Assembly: GCF_000374525.1 (NCBI RefSeq)
Contig: NZ_KB894570.1
Span: 372,001 to 436,000, forward strand
Direction: 5' to 3'
DNA: 64,000 nt
From: Amorphus coralli DSM 19760
GTDB taxonomy: Bacteria; Pseudomonadota; Alphaproteobacteria; Rhizobiales; Amorphaceae
Numbering within the stretch: position 1 is the stretch's first letter; each line of letters opens with the position of its first letter. A program made the position numbers and the translations under genes. Shown piece after piece: positions 18,317 through 26,706 of this stretch. The notes beneath the pieces were generated by a model. It was given only the letters and a program-made list of their open reading frames with translations, had not been told where the DNA came from and ran no database searches.

Positions 18317-19528
18317 TCAGCCCAGCGGCAGACCGCGGCTCAGACGGGGGGCACCGAGGCTCGGCGTCAGGCCCTCGCGCATCATGAAGCGACGCAGCGG
18401 ACCGACCCGTGTCGCCGCGTAGAGGCCGAGGCCGCGCGCCGCGGAGGCTGGCAGGAATTCCGACAGAAGCGACCGGTTGAGGAGGTCGACGGCCAGCGTT
18501 CGGCTCTCGATGTCGGCCTTGCGGCTGCGCTTGTAGGCGGAAAGCGTCGCCGCGCCACCCAGATCGTCTCCCTTGCGCCGGGCGGCGACGAGAATTTCCA
18601 CGAGGCCGGCAATGTCGCGAAAGCCGAGATTGAGCCCCTGGGCGCCGATCGGAGGGAAACGATGCCCGGCCTCGGCCACCAGGACGGTGCGGTGCGCCGC
18701 GAGCTTGCGCGCGACCATACCGCCCAGCGGGATCGCGCCACGGACCTTTTCCACCGTCACCTTGCCGAGCAGCCGGTGGCTGCGTCGCTCGATCTCCCGG
18801 GACAGCTCGCCGTCGTTCAGCGTCTCGATCCAGGCGAGGTTCTCCGGCTTCTCCACCCAGACCAGGCTGGAGCGGCGCGCCTCCAGCGGCACCACCGTGA
18901 AGGGCCCCGAGGGCGTGTGGAATTCCGTCGAGGCATCGTGGTGGGGGCCGGTGTGGCCGAAGATCGTCACGAAAGCGTGCTGCGGATAGTCCCAGGTGCG
19001 CACGCCGATACCGGCGGCCTCGCGCATGAAGGAGCGCGCCCCGTCGGCGGCAACGGCGAGCCGCGCCCGGACCCTGCCGCCTTCGGTCTCCAGCTCGATG
19101 CGATCGCCCGCATCGACAACCCCGACCACAGGCTCCGCGACCCATTCCAGCCCGGCCGCGTCGGCCGCGGCCAGAAGCGCCTCGTTCAGGCGGTCGTTCT
19201 CGATGTTGAATCCGAAGGCCTCCAGCCCGATCTCGCCAGCCTCGAAGGCCACCTCGGGTGCCCGGACCAGCCTGCGGGTGGCATCGACAATGCGCATGGT
19301 GCGCATGGGGGCGGCATGGGCCGAGGCGCGGTCCCAGGCGCCAGCGGCACCCAGTACATTGACCGATCCGGTCAGCAGTGCCGTGGTGCGGGGATCGGCA
19401 CCCGGCCTCGGGCCCACGAGAACCGTGTCGAAACCCTGCGCCTTGAGAAGCAATGCGGCGGTCAGACCCGCCGGTCCCGCGCCAACGACGGCAATCTCGT
19501 GGCTGCGGTCACTGTCGTGCTCATGCAT
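18317..19528 (-). CDS. UbiH/UbiF-type FAD monooxygenase (ubiquinone biosynthesis)
   Basis: A 403-residue class A flavin hydroxylase. The N-terminal dinucleotide fold is IAVVGAGPAGLTAALLLKA, the DG motif region is LAVAADGARSFMREAAGI, and the C-terminal flavin region is AGHRFPPIGAQGLNLGFRD, all as in UbiH/UbiF/UbiL enzymes of the ubiquinone ring. The GD motif that normally reads GDAAH is AEAGH here, so the ribityl-contacting Asp is replaced by Glu. Start ATG 19528 was chosen because the Rossmann motif begins 10 residues later; the frame stays open to 19714 without a better start. Which ring position it hydroxylates is unknown. The divergent DUF2182 gene begins 142 bases away. Confidence 0.87.
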   Translation of the reverse strand: MHEHDSDRSHEIAVVGAGPAGLTAALLLKAQGFDTVLVGPRPGADPRTTALLTGSVNVLGAAGAWDRASAHAAPMRTMRIVDATRRLVRAPEVAFEAGEIGLEAFGFNIENDRLNEALLAAADAAGLEWVAEPVVGVVDAGDRIELETEGGRVRARLAVAADGARSFMREAAGIGVRTWDYPQHAFVTIFGHTGPHHDASTEFHTPSGPFTVVPLEARRSSLVWVEKPENLAWIETLNDGELSREIERRSHRLLGKVTVEKVRGAIPLGGMVARKLAAHRTVLVAEAGHRFPPIGAQGLNLGFRDIAGLVEILVAARRKGDDLGGAATLSAYKRSRKADIESRTLAVDLLNRSLLSEFLPASAARGLGLYAATRVGPLRRFMMREGLTPSLGAPRLSRGLPLG

Positions 19529-19670
19529 GGCTCGTCTCCGCTTCGGGTCTCGCCGCGACTGCTCCGGCGATGCTATTAGCATGTGGAGGCCGTGGCGCGA
19601 GTGCCCAGCCCCCGCGACACTTGATCCGCAGACCGGGGCCTCGAACGGCCCACTCCGGACAGACCGTTTG

Positions 19671-20603
19671 ATGCCGAACCGGCAACCGACCCAGACCGTT
19701 CCGCAGCCCGACACGCTGCCCTCCGACCGACCGCGGGTCAGCGGCGGGGTTCGACGCGGTACGGCGGTGACGGTCGCGACGACACTCGTCGCCGCGTTGC
19801 TCGGCTGGATCTATCTCGTCTTCGTCGTGCTGGCCGTTCCCGAGCCGCTGCGCGCCAATCTCGGCCCCGGCATGAACCTGACCACGCTTGGCGGGGCACC
19901 GGACGTGCCGGCCTTTCTGGCGGCGCTCTGTGTGCCGGCCACGCTGACGACCGGGGTGGACTGGACGGCGCTCGCCGTCACCTTCGCCATGTGGGTGGCG
20001 ATGGTGTTCGCCATGATGCTGCCGACCGCGATCCCGATGTTCGCCACCTATTCGCGGATCTTGGCGGACACGGCGCAGACGGGACAGCGGCGCCCATCGC
20101 GGACGCTGCTTGCCGCCGGCTATACCAGCGTCTGGGTCGGCTTCGCCCTCGTTGCGACGCTCGCGCAGACCGGGCTCGTCTGGCTCGGCACGCTGTCGCC
20201 GGCCATGACGCCGCTCGCGCCCGCGCTCGCGGGCATGACGCTGATCGCGGCAGGTCTCTACCAGTTCACACCAGCCAAATATGCCTGCCTCGTGCGCTGC
20301 CGGGCACCATATTCGGTGCTTTATGCGCGCTGGCGGTCCACCGGCTTCGGCATGCTCCGTCTCGGCGTCGAGGAGGGGCTCTTCTGCCTCGGGTGCTGCT
20401 GGACCCTGATGCTGGTGATGTTCGCCGTCGGCGTCATGAACGTCGTGTGGATGGCGCTGTTCGCCGCGCTGATGGTGGCGGAAAAAATGGGGACGGGACG
20501 AAAACTCACCGTCGGCATAGGGATCGGACTCGTGGTCTGGGGCGTTCTCCTCGTCGCCGTGTCCGAACCGGGCCGGCGTCTGATCGGGATGCTGCAGCTT
20601 TAG
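19671..20603 (+). CDS. DUF2182 integral membrane protein
   Basis: A 310-residue protein with about seven hydrophobic segments. Diagnostic features are MWVAMVFAMMLPTAIPM, the metal-site-like YQFTPAKYACLVRCRAP near residue 200, and the helix pair around LFCLGCCWTLMLVMF and GVMNVVWMALFAALM followed by EK. This is the DUF2182 pattern, often described as a predicted metal-binding membrane protein; the cysteine-rich CLVRC and GCCW motifs support metal contact. Function is unknown. It is followed 39 bases later by the TerC gene on the same strand, so the two may share a transcript. Confidence 0.85.
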   Translation: MPNRQPTQTVPQPDTLPSDRPRVSGGVRRGTAVTVATTLVAALLGWIYLVFVVLAVPEPLRANLGPGMNLTTLGGAPDVPAFLAALCVPATLTTGVDWTALAVTFAMWVAMVFAMMLPTAIPMFATYSRILADTAQTGQRRPSRTLLAAGYTSVWVGFALVATLAQTGLVWLGTLSPAMTPLAPALAGMTLIAAGLYQFTPAKYACLVRCRAPYSVLYARWRSTGFGMLRLGVEEGLFCLGCCWTLMLVMFAVGVMNVVWMALFAALMVAEKMGTGRKLTVGIGIGLVVWGVLLVAVSEPGRRLIGMLQL

Positions 20604-20642
20604 GCCTGCTCCGCGGGGCGGAGGGCAAGGGGAGACGACTGC

Positions 20643-21380
20643 ATGGAGTGGATCACGGATCCGCAGATCTGGGCGAGCCTCGTCACGCTGACGGTGATGG
20701 AGATCGTCCTCGGCATCGACAACATCGTCTTCATCTCCGTTCTGGTGTCGCGATTGCCCGAATCGCAGGCCGACAAGGCCCGCAAGATCGGCCTGGGGCT
20801 GGCACTGATCTTCCGCATCCTGCTGCTTCTGGTGATCTCCTGGATCATCGGCTTGACGGCGCCGTTGTTCTCGGCCTTCGGGCTGGATTTCTCCTGGCGC
20901 GACGTCATCCTGATCGCCGGCGGCACCTTCCTGCTGGTCAAGGGCACGCTGGAGATCCACGCCGGCATCGAGGGCGAGCACGAGACACCGGGCCAGAAGA
21001 CCGCGCATCCCGCCTACTGGTCGGTGATCGCGCAGATCCTGGTGATCGACATGGTGTTCTCCGTCGATTCCATCATCACCGCCGTGGGCATGGCCGAGCA
21101 CGTGGAGGTGATGATCGCGGCCGTGGTGATCTCCATCGCCATCATGTTCGTGGCCTCTGGCCCGGTGGCGGCCTTCATCAAGCAGCACCCGACCACCAAG
21201 ATGCTGGCGCTGTCGTTCCTGCTCCTGATCGGCGTGGCGCTGATCGCGGACGGGCTCGGCTTCCACATCCCGCGCGGCTACATCTACTTCGCGATGGCCT
21301 TCTCCGCGCTGGTGGAACTGCTCAACATCGCGGCGCGCCGAAGGCGGCAGCGTGCCTCGGCCGGAGCGGGCGACCACTGA
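20643..21380 (+). CDS. TerC family membrane protein
   Basis: A 245-residue TerC/Alx-type membrane protein. Both halves carry the conserved acidic membrane motif: EIVLGIDNIVFISVL in the first and VIDMVFSVDSIITAVGM in the second, with FxLLIGxxLIxDG-like helix ALSFLLLIGVALIADGLG. Family members have been linked to manganese export and metal homeostasis (Alx, MeeF/MeeY), while the original TerC is in tellurite resistance clusters. No other ter genes are present, so metal handling for exported enzymes is the more likely role. That is inference from the family. Length and roughly seven membrane segments are typical. Confidence 0.9.
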   Translation: MEWITDPQIWASLVTLTVMEIVLGIDNIVFISVLVSRLPESQADKARKIGLGLALIFRILLLLVISWIIGLTAPLFSAFGLDFSWRDVILIAGGTFLLVKGTLEIHAGIEGEHETPGQKTAHPAYWSVIAQILVIDMVFSVDSIITAVGMAEHVEVMIAAVVISIAIMFVASGPVAAFIKQHPTTKMLALSFLLLIGVALIADGLGFHIPRGYIYFAMAFSALVELLNIAARRRRQRASAGAGDH

Positions 21381-21470
21381 GCAGCCAATGGCACGGCCGT
21401 GCGCCTCCGCTCTCGCGGGCGGCGCGGCCGTCGCCTATAAGCGCTGACAGGCAGATACAGGGAGGCTCCC

Positions 21471-22445
21471 ATGACCAAGGCAATCGTCATTCGTCAGACC
21501 GGTGGACCGGACGTCCTCGAATGGTCAGAGACCACCGTCGGCGAGCCCGGTCCGGGCCAGGCGCGCATCCGCCATACCGCCATCGGGCTCAACTTCATCG
21601 ACACCTATTTCCGCTCCGGCCTCTACAAGGCGCCGCAGCTGCCGTTCTCGCCTGGCAACGAGGGCGCCGGCGTTGTGGAAGCCGTGGGCGAGGGCGTCGA
21701 CTGGGTCGCGCCGGGTGATCGGGTCGCCTATGTCGGCACGCTGGGCGCCTATTCGGAGGCACGGCTGATCGAGGCCGACCGGCTGGTGAAGATTCCCGAC
21801 GGCATCGACGACCGCGAGGCGGCCGGCATGATGCTCAAGGGCATGACGGCGCGCTATCTGCTGCGCAAGACCTATCCGGTCACCGCCGACACCACGCTTC
21901 TCTTCCATGCCGCGGCCGGCGGCGTCGGCCTGATCGCCGGCCAGTGGGCCAAGCATCTGGGCGCCACCACCATCGGCACGGCCGGCTCGGAGGAGAAGGT
22001 CGAACTCGCCCGGCAGCACGGCTACGACCACGTCATCAACTACCGCACCGAGAACTTCGTCGAGCGGGTGAAGGAGATCACCGGCGGCAAAGGCGTCGAC
22101 GTGGTCTACGATTCGGTGGGCCAGGACACCTATCCGGGCTCGCTCGACTGCATCCGGCGGCTCGGCATGTGGGTGCCGTTCGGCCAGTCGTCGGGACCGA
22201 TCAAGGACTTCGAGCTGCAGCTTCTCAACGCGAAGGGGTCGCTGTTCACCACCCGCCCGACGCTGTTCCACTATATCGTCGAGCGCGAGGAACTCGTGGA
22301 GACGGCGAACGATCTCTTCGATGTGGTGCGGTCCGGCGCGGTGAAGATCCGGGTCAACCAGGACTACCCGCTGCAGGAGGCGGCCCGGGCGCACACCGAC
22401 CTGGAAAGCCGCAAGACGACGGGCACCACGGTGCTGATCCCATGA
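21471..22445 (+). CDS. NADPH:quinone oxidoreductase (zeta-crystallin type)
   Basis: A 324-residue zinc-independent medium-chain dehydrogenase/reductase. The N-terminal catalytic fold contains IGLNFIDTYFRSGLYK and PFSPGNEGAGVVEAVGEGV. The Rossmann region has LLFHAAAGGVGLIAGQWAK. Qor-type sequence continues in VVYDSVGQDTYPGSLDCIRR and FVERV. The C-terminus ends in LESRKTTGTTVLIP, the usual Qor ending. It reduces quinones or enals in the cytoplasm using NADPH. GGGAGGC lies upstream of ATG 21471, a good ribosome-binding site. The next gene starts 19 bases after the stop, suggesting an operon with the M20-like gene. Confidence 0.92.
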   Translation: MTKAIVIRQTGGPDVLEWSETTVGEPGPGQARIRHTAIGLNFIDTYFRSGLYKAPQLPFSPGNEGAGVVEAVGEGVDWVAPGDRVAYVGTLGAYSEARLIEADRLVKIPDGIDDREAAGMMLKGMTARYLLRKTYPVTADTTLLFHAAAGGVGLIAGQWAKHLGATTIGTAGSEEKVELARQHGYDHVINYRTENFVERVKEITGGKGVDVVYDSVGQDTYPGSLDCIRRLGMWVPFGQSSGPIKDFELQLLNAKGSLFTTRPTLFHYIVEREELVETANDLFDVVRSGAVKIRVNQDYPLQEAARAHTDLESRKTTGTTVLIP

Positions 22446-22464
22446 GGCGCATGAGGCGAACGCG

Positions 22465-23697
22465 ATGATCGAAACGGAGGTGGACAGTCGCTTCGAGGAC
22501 GCGGTCGCGTTCCTCCAGGCCCTGATCCGGGTGCCGAGCGAGAACCCGCCGGGCGACTGCGCCGAGGCGGCGGACCAGATCGCCGAGCTCTACCAATGGC
22601 TCGGCTTCACCGTCGAGCATCACCCGGTTCCCGATCCCTTCGTCCGCCAGTACGGGATGCGCAGCGCCACGAACCTGGTGGTGCGGCGCACCTTCGGCGA
22701 CGGATCGGGTCCGACCATCGCGCTGTCCAGCCACGCCGACGTGGTGCCGCCCGGCGAGGGCTGGAACATGGATCCCTATGCCGGGCAGATCCAGGGCCAG
22801 TCGATCTACGGGCGCGGCGCCAACGACGCCAAGGGCGACCTGGCCACCTACGCCTTCGCGCTGAAGGCGCTGGAGGCGGATGCCGAGGCCCGCGGGGCCA
22901 ACGGCACGGTGGAACTGCACATCTCCTTCGACGAGGCCGTCGGCGGCTTCATCGGGCCGCAGTGGCTGCTGGGGCAGGGGTTGAGCGCGCCGGACTACGC
23001 GATCTGCGCGGGCTTCGTCAGCGCCGTCACCACGGCCCACAACGGCTGTCTCCACCTTGAGGTGGTGGTGCGCGGCCGCTCCGCGCATGCCGCCGTTCCC
23101 GAGGCCGGTCGCGACGCCCTGGAGGCCGCCACGCCGATCCTCGCCGCGCTCTACGCGGAACGGAAACGGCTCGCCGACGTGACCAGCGCGGAACCGGGAA
23201 TCGGCGCCGCGAAGCTGACCGTCGGCACCATCGCCGGCGGGCTTCACACCAACGTGGTGCCCGACCGGGTGGTGATGCGCATCGACCGGCGGCTGATTCC
23301 GGAGGAGACGCCGGAAGCCGTGGAAGAGGGATTGACCGCGCTGGTGCTGGCCGCAGCGGGCGAGCAGGAGGGCATCGAGGTGGAGTGCCGCCGGGTGATG
23401 CTCGCCGGGGCCATGCGGCCGGTGGCGGGCGTGGACCGGTTGGTTGAACCGATCAGGGCGCACGCCGAGGCGGTGCTGGGCGAGGCGGTGCCGGTCACCG
23501 GCGCGCCGGTCTACACCAGCGCCCGCCACTACGCGGCGGCCGGCGTGCCGACGGTGCTCTACGGTGCCAGCGCCCACATCACCGGCGAGACCGACACCCA
23601 TGCGGCCGACGAATACCTGCGCCTCGACCATCTGCGCACGGCGACCACGGTCGTGGCACTGGCGCTCGCCGACCTGCTCGGCGCCCGGCGCGACTGA
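22465..23697 (+). CDS. M20 family metallohydrolase-like protein with altered metal-ligand positions
   Basis: A 410-residue protein with the M20 (ArgE/DapE/CPG2) fold. The first metal region reads LSSHADVVPPGEGWNMDPY (His90, Asp92) and the bridging Asp is Asp121 in GRGANDAKG. The catalytic Glu157 is present in FDEAVGG, but the neighbouring residue, normally a metal-ligand Glu, is Ala158. The next ligand position, normally Glu or Asp in a GEPT-like motif, is Phe184 in ICAGFVS. The dimerization domain (VVVRGRSAHAAVPEAGRDAL) and the final His region (ITGETDTHAADEYL) are intact. It may still hydrolyse amide bonds with fewer metal ions. It probably shares an operon with the quinone oxidoreductase gene 19 bases upstream. 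Confidence 0.8.
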   Translation: MIETEVDSRFEDAVAFLQALIRVPSENPPGDCAEAADQIAELYQWLGFTVEHHPVPDPFVRQYGMRSATNLVVRRTFGDGSGPTIALSSHADVVPPGEGWNMDPYAGQIQGQSIYGRGANDAKGDLATYAFALKALEADAEARGANGTVELHISFDEAVGGFIGPQWLLGQGLSAPDYAICAGFVSAVTTAHNGCLHLEVVVRGRSAHAAVPEAGRDALEAATPILAALYAERKRLADVTSAEPGIGAAKLTVGTIAGGLHTNVVPDRVVMRIDRRLIPEETPEAVEEGLTALVLAAAGEQEGIEVECRRVMLAGAMRPVAGVDRLVEPIRAHAEAVLGEAVPVTGAPVYTSARHYAAAGVPTVLYGASAHITGETDTHAADEYLRLDHLRTATTVVALALADLLGARRD

Positions 23698-23719
23698 CCG
23701 ACGGACGCGCGGCGGCGGC

Positions 23720-24934
23720 TCAGTCCTCCACGCGCGGCGGCGGCGGTGATAGCAGCAGCGGCAGGAGCGAGGCGACCTGCGCCACCAGCAGGATCGCGAA
23801 CGCCACCCGGTAGCCGATGGCGGTGGCGCCGCCATCGGCCGCGGGGAAGAAATCCAGCAGCTCGCCGAACAGCCATTGGGTCACGAAGGCCGACACGAAC
23901 ACGAAGAAATTCAGCGCGGTGTTGACCCGACCGGCGGCGGCACGGCTGTAGGCCGACGACAGGACGGCGAAGCAGGAGACGCCCACCGTGCCGGTGATGC
24001 CATAGAGCAGCCAGAGCGGCGCCGTGCGCTCCGGCGGCAGCACGATCATCAGGAGCTGCACCGCGAAGAAGGCGAGGCTGCCGAGGATCACCACGCGCTC
24101 CACCGACCGCCCGCCGCGTGCCGCCTGCTGCACCAGCCAGCCGAAGCCAATGAAGCCGATCATCAGCGCGATCGCCATCATGGACAGCCAGGCGGCCGCT
24201 CCGCTCGCCGATGCGCCCGCCGCGTCGCGCAGCCATGGCCCGGCCCAGAGGCTCCCCACCGACAGCGTCACCCCCTGGACCATCGCCGACAGCGGACAGA
24301 TCCGCCAGAACGCCTTGTGCGACAGGATCGCCCGCATTTCCCCCAGCAGTTGGCCCAGCGGCGGCGGCGTGCCGTGCATGTCGCGGCGCGGCACGAGGGC
24401 GAAGGTGGCGACGGCGGAAACCAGCATGGCCACGCCGATGACGTCGAAGACGCCGCGCCAGCCCAAGGCCTGGACAAGGACGTCGGTCGGGGTGCCGCCG
24501 AAGAAAGCGCCGACCGAGCCGGCCGCCATGTGCAGGCCGTTGATCATCGGGATCCGGTCGGCCGGGAACCAGAGCCGGTAGGCGGTGAAGGCGGCCGTCA
24601 GGCAGGTCGCGGTACCGAGCCCGATGATCAGGCGCGCGCTGCCGAGCTGCAGAAAGGACGAGGCGTGCGCGAACAGGAAGCTGCCCGCGGCGGCGAAGAC
24701 CAGCAGCGTCGCCTGCACCTTGCGCGGGCCGAACTTGTCGATCAGCACGCCGAACGGCAGCTGGGCACAGGCGAAGGCGAAGAAGTAGAGACTGGTGAGA
24801 AGGCCCAGCTCGCCCGGCGTCAGGGCGAAGTCGGCACTGATCGGTTCACCGGCCACCGCGTTGATGACGCGGGCCAGGTAGCTGATGAGATAGCCGAGCG
24901 AGAAGGGCAGGAAAACGCGGACAAAAAGGTGCAT
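23720..24934 (-). CDS. MFS transporter
   Basis: About 404 residues and 12 predicted membrane segments. The N-terminal half has LGYLISYLARVINAV, the LGLLTSLYFFAFACAQLPFG helix (residues about 45-65), and the loop motif DKFGPRKVQA, a variant of the MFS loop 2-3 signature. The second half begins after a charged loop (HGTPPPLGQLLGEMRAIL). Substrate is unknown. The ATG at 24934 (MHLFVRVFLPF) places the first helix at the N-terminus; an upstream ATG at 24997 would add 21 polar residues. It converges with the M20 gene (22 bases apart) and is divergent from the CLC gene across a 263-base gap. No dedicated regulator lies next to it. Confidence 0.85.
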   Translation of the reverse strand: MHLFVRVFLPFSLGYLISYLARVINAVAGEPISADFALTPGELGLLTSLYFFAFACAQLPFGVLIDKFGPRKVQATLLVFAAAGSFLFAHASSFLQLGSARLIIGLGTATCLTAAFTAYRLWFPADRIPMINGLHMAAGSVGAFFGGTPTDVLVQALGWRGVFDVIGVAMLVSAVATFALVPRRDMHGTPPPLGQLLGEMRAILSHKAFWRICPLSAMVQGVTLSVGSLWAGPWLRDAAGASASGAAAWLSMMAIALMIGFIGFGWLVQQAARGGRSVERVVILGSLAFFAVQLLMIVLPPERTAPLWLLYGITGTVGVSCFAVLSSAYSRAAAGRVNTALNFFVFVSAFVTQWLFGELLDFFPAADGGATAIGYRVAFAILLVAQVASLLPLLLSPPPPRVED

Positions 24935-25197
24935 GGGCTCACGCGATGACGGCCCGGCGCGGGACGCGTCAGGCTGCGTTGCGGCGACGGATCGCAACGC
25001 GGAACATGCAGGGTCGCCGCCGAGAGCTATCCCGCCATCTGTGGTCGGTGCAAGGGTGACGATCGCACGGTCCGGAGCGGCACGGCGGCCGTACAGCTTG
25101 ATCAGGCAGGAAACTCGCGCTAGCCGCTAAGGGGGGTGTCGTCGGGTCGGGCAGGGGATCCGGTCGGCGGTCAGGCGCAAGAGGGGGCGGAACCATC

Positions 25198-26598
25198 GTG
25201 ACGAAGCCGGGAGTTCCATCGCGCGTGTCGGACGCGCGGTTCTATGTCCTGGCCGTCGTGGTGGGGCTCGGCACCGGCATCCTGGGAACCTGGTTCCACC
25301 TCATCGCCGACTATCTGCTCATGCTGCATCGCGACACCGCCCTCCATCTCGGCCCGGTGACGGGCGCGGTCGCCGGAGCGCTGTCCAGCTGCGTCATGGT
25401 GGTGCTCGCGGTCTTCCTGGTTCGCCGCTTCGCGCCGGAAGCCGGCGGCTCGGGCGTCCAGGAGATCGAGGGCGCGATGGAGGACCTGCGCCCGCTGCAC
25501 TGGCGCCGGGTGCTGCCGGTGAAATTCTTCGGCGGGCTGCTCTCCATCTCGTCAGGCCTGGTGGTCGGGCGTGAAGGACCGACGATCCACATGGGCTCCA
25601 GCATCGCCGCTGCACTGGCGGAATGGGCGAAGCCTGGCAAGACGGAGCGCAAGGGCCTTCTGGCCGCGGGCGCTGCCGCCGGTCTCGCTGCCGCCTTCAA
25701 CGCGCCGCTGGCTGCCGTGCTCTTTGTCATCGAGGAAACGCGCAAGCAGTTTCCCTACACCTTCCGCACCTACATGGGCGTCGCCATCGCCGCCGGGTTT
25801 TCCACGCTGATGACCCAGGAGATTGCCGGTGTCGGACCGGACCTGGCGATCATGAGCATGTCGGTCGCACCGAAGCACCTGATCGGCTTCGTGGTTCTCG
25901 GCGCGGTGCTTGGCGTGTTCGGGGTGATCTTCAACCGGCTGCTGCTGTGGACGCTGGACGCGGTCCGCGTGCTGGGCGAGCGCACCAACCCCTACCTCTT
26001 TCCCGCCGTCTGGGGCCTGGCGATCGGCGGCCTGCTGGTGCTCTATCCGGAGGCGGCCACGGGCGGCGAGAGCCTCATCCTGTTCCTGGTCAAACAGCAC
26101 TGGACGGTGCTCGGCCTGTTCCTGCTGGTGTTCCTGCGGCTTGGCTCAACCATGGCAAGCTACGCCACCGGCGCACCCGGCGGCATCTTCGCGCCGATCC
26201 TGACGCTGGCCACGTCCACCGGCCTGGCGCTGGGAGCGGCAGCGAGCGTCGTGTTTCCCGGCGTGGAAGGGCTGCCGGTCGCGTTCGCCATCGCCGCCAT
26301 GGGCGGTCTCTTCACCTCCACGATCCGGGCACCGATGGTCGGCATCGTCCTGGTGCTGGAACTCACCGGCTCTTTCGATCTCCTGCTCGCGGTGTTCGTC
26401 ACCTGCATCGTGTCGAACATCGTGGCGGAATCCCTCGGCGGCCGGCCGATCTACGAACAGCTTCTGGAACGGACGCTGCGGCTTGCCGGACAGCCGGTGC
26501 CGGAACCGGGCGAAAGCCATATGCCGGTCGAACTTGGCTGGCAGGAAGGCGCGAAGCGCGCCGAAACCGATCGAAATCGCTCCGACACGCCGGGCTGA
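25198..26598 (+). CDS. CLC family chloride/proton antiporter
   Basis: A 466-residue CLC protein. Landmarks in order: GGSGVQEIEGAM at the selectivity-filter position (GSGIP in E. coli ClcA), VVGREGPTIHMGSS with the gating Glu, VLFVIEETRKQF with the intracellular proton Glu, GAPGGIFAPIL, and GRPIYEQLLERTL with the central Tyr. Retention of both glutamates and the Tyr suggests Cl-/H+ exchange rather than a channel; this is inference from characterised ClcA. There is no CBS domain. The start is GTG 25198 preceded by a purine-rich GAGGGGGCGGA. It occupies the place just upstream of ntrY where many relatives carry ntrB-ntrC. Confidence 0.92.
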   Translation: MTKPGVPSRVSDARFYVLAVVVGLGTGILGTWFHLIADYLLMLHRDTALHLGPVTGAVAGALSSCVMVVLAVFLVRRFAPEAGGSGVQEIEGAMEDLRPLHWRRVLPVKFFGGLLSISSGLVVGREGPTIHMGSSIAAALAEWAKPGKTERKGLLAAGAAAGLAAAFNAPLAAVLFVIEETRKQFPYTFRTYMGVAIAAGFSTLMTQEIAGVGPDLAIMSMSVAPKHLIGFVVLGAVLGVFGVIFNRLLLWTLDAVRVLGERTNPYLFPAVWGLAIGGLLVLYPEAATGGESLILFLVKQHWTVLGLFLLVFLRLGSTMASYATGAPGGIFAPILTLATSTGLALGAAASVVFPGVEGLPVAFAIAAMGGLFTSTIRAPMVGIVLVLELTGSFDLLLAVFVTCIVSNIVAESLGGRPIYEQLLERTLRLAGQPVPEPGESHMPVELGWQEGAKRAETDRNRSDTPG

Positions 26599-26706
26599 TC
26601 CCCGTCGGTAGCCGCTACGGGTCGACCATCCCGTCTCATTTCTGCAACATTGTTGTCTATCGGTAACGGACTCACCGGCCGACTCGGGCATCCGATTCAG
26701 GGTTAC

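Noticed and set aside
19521-21377. A 618-codon minus-strand frame opposite DUF2182 and terC
   Set aside because: It is His/Asp/Arg-rich low-complexity sequence created by reverse reading of hydrophobic membrane-protein codons.
20643-21380. TerC as part of a tellurite or phage-resistance ter cluster
   Set aside because: No terA, terB, terD, terE or terZ genes are present nearby; an isolated TerC/Alx protein is better explained by metal homeostasis.
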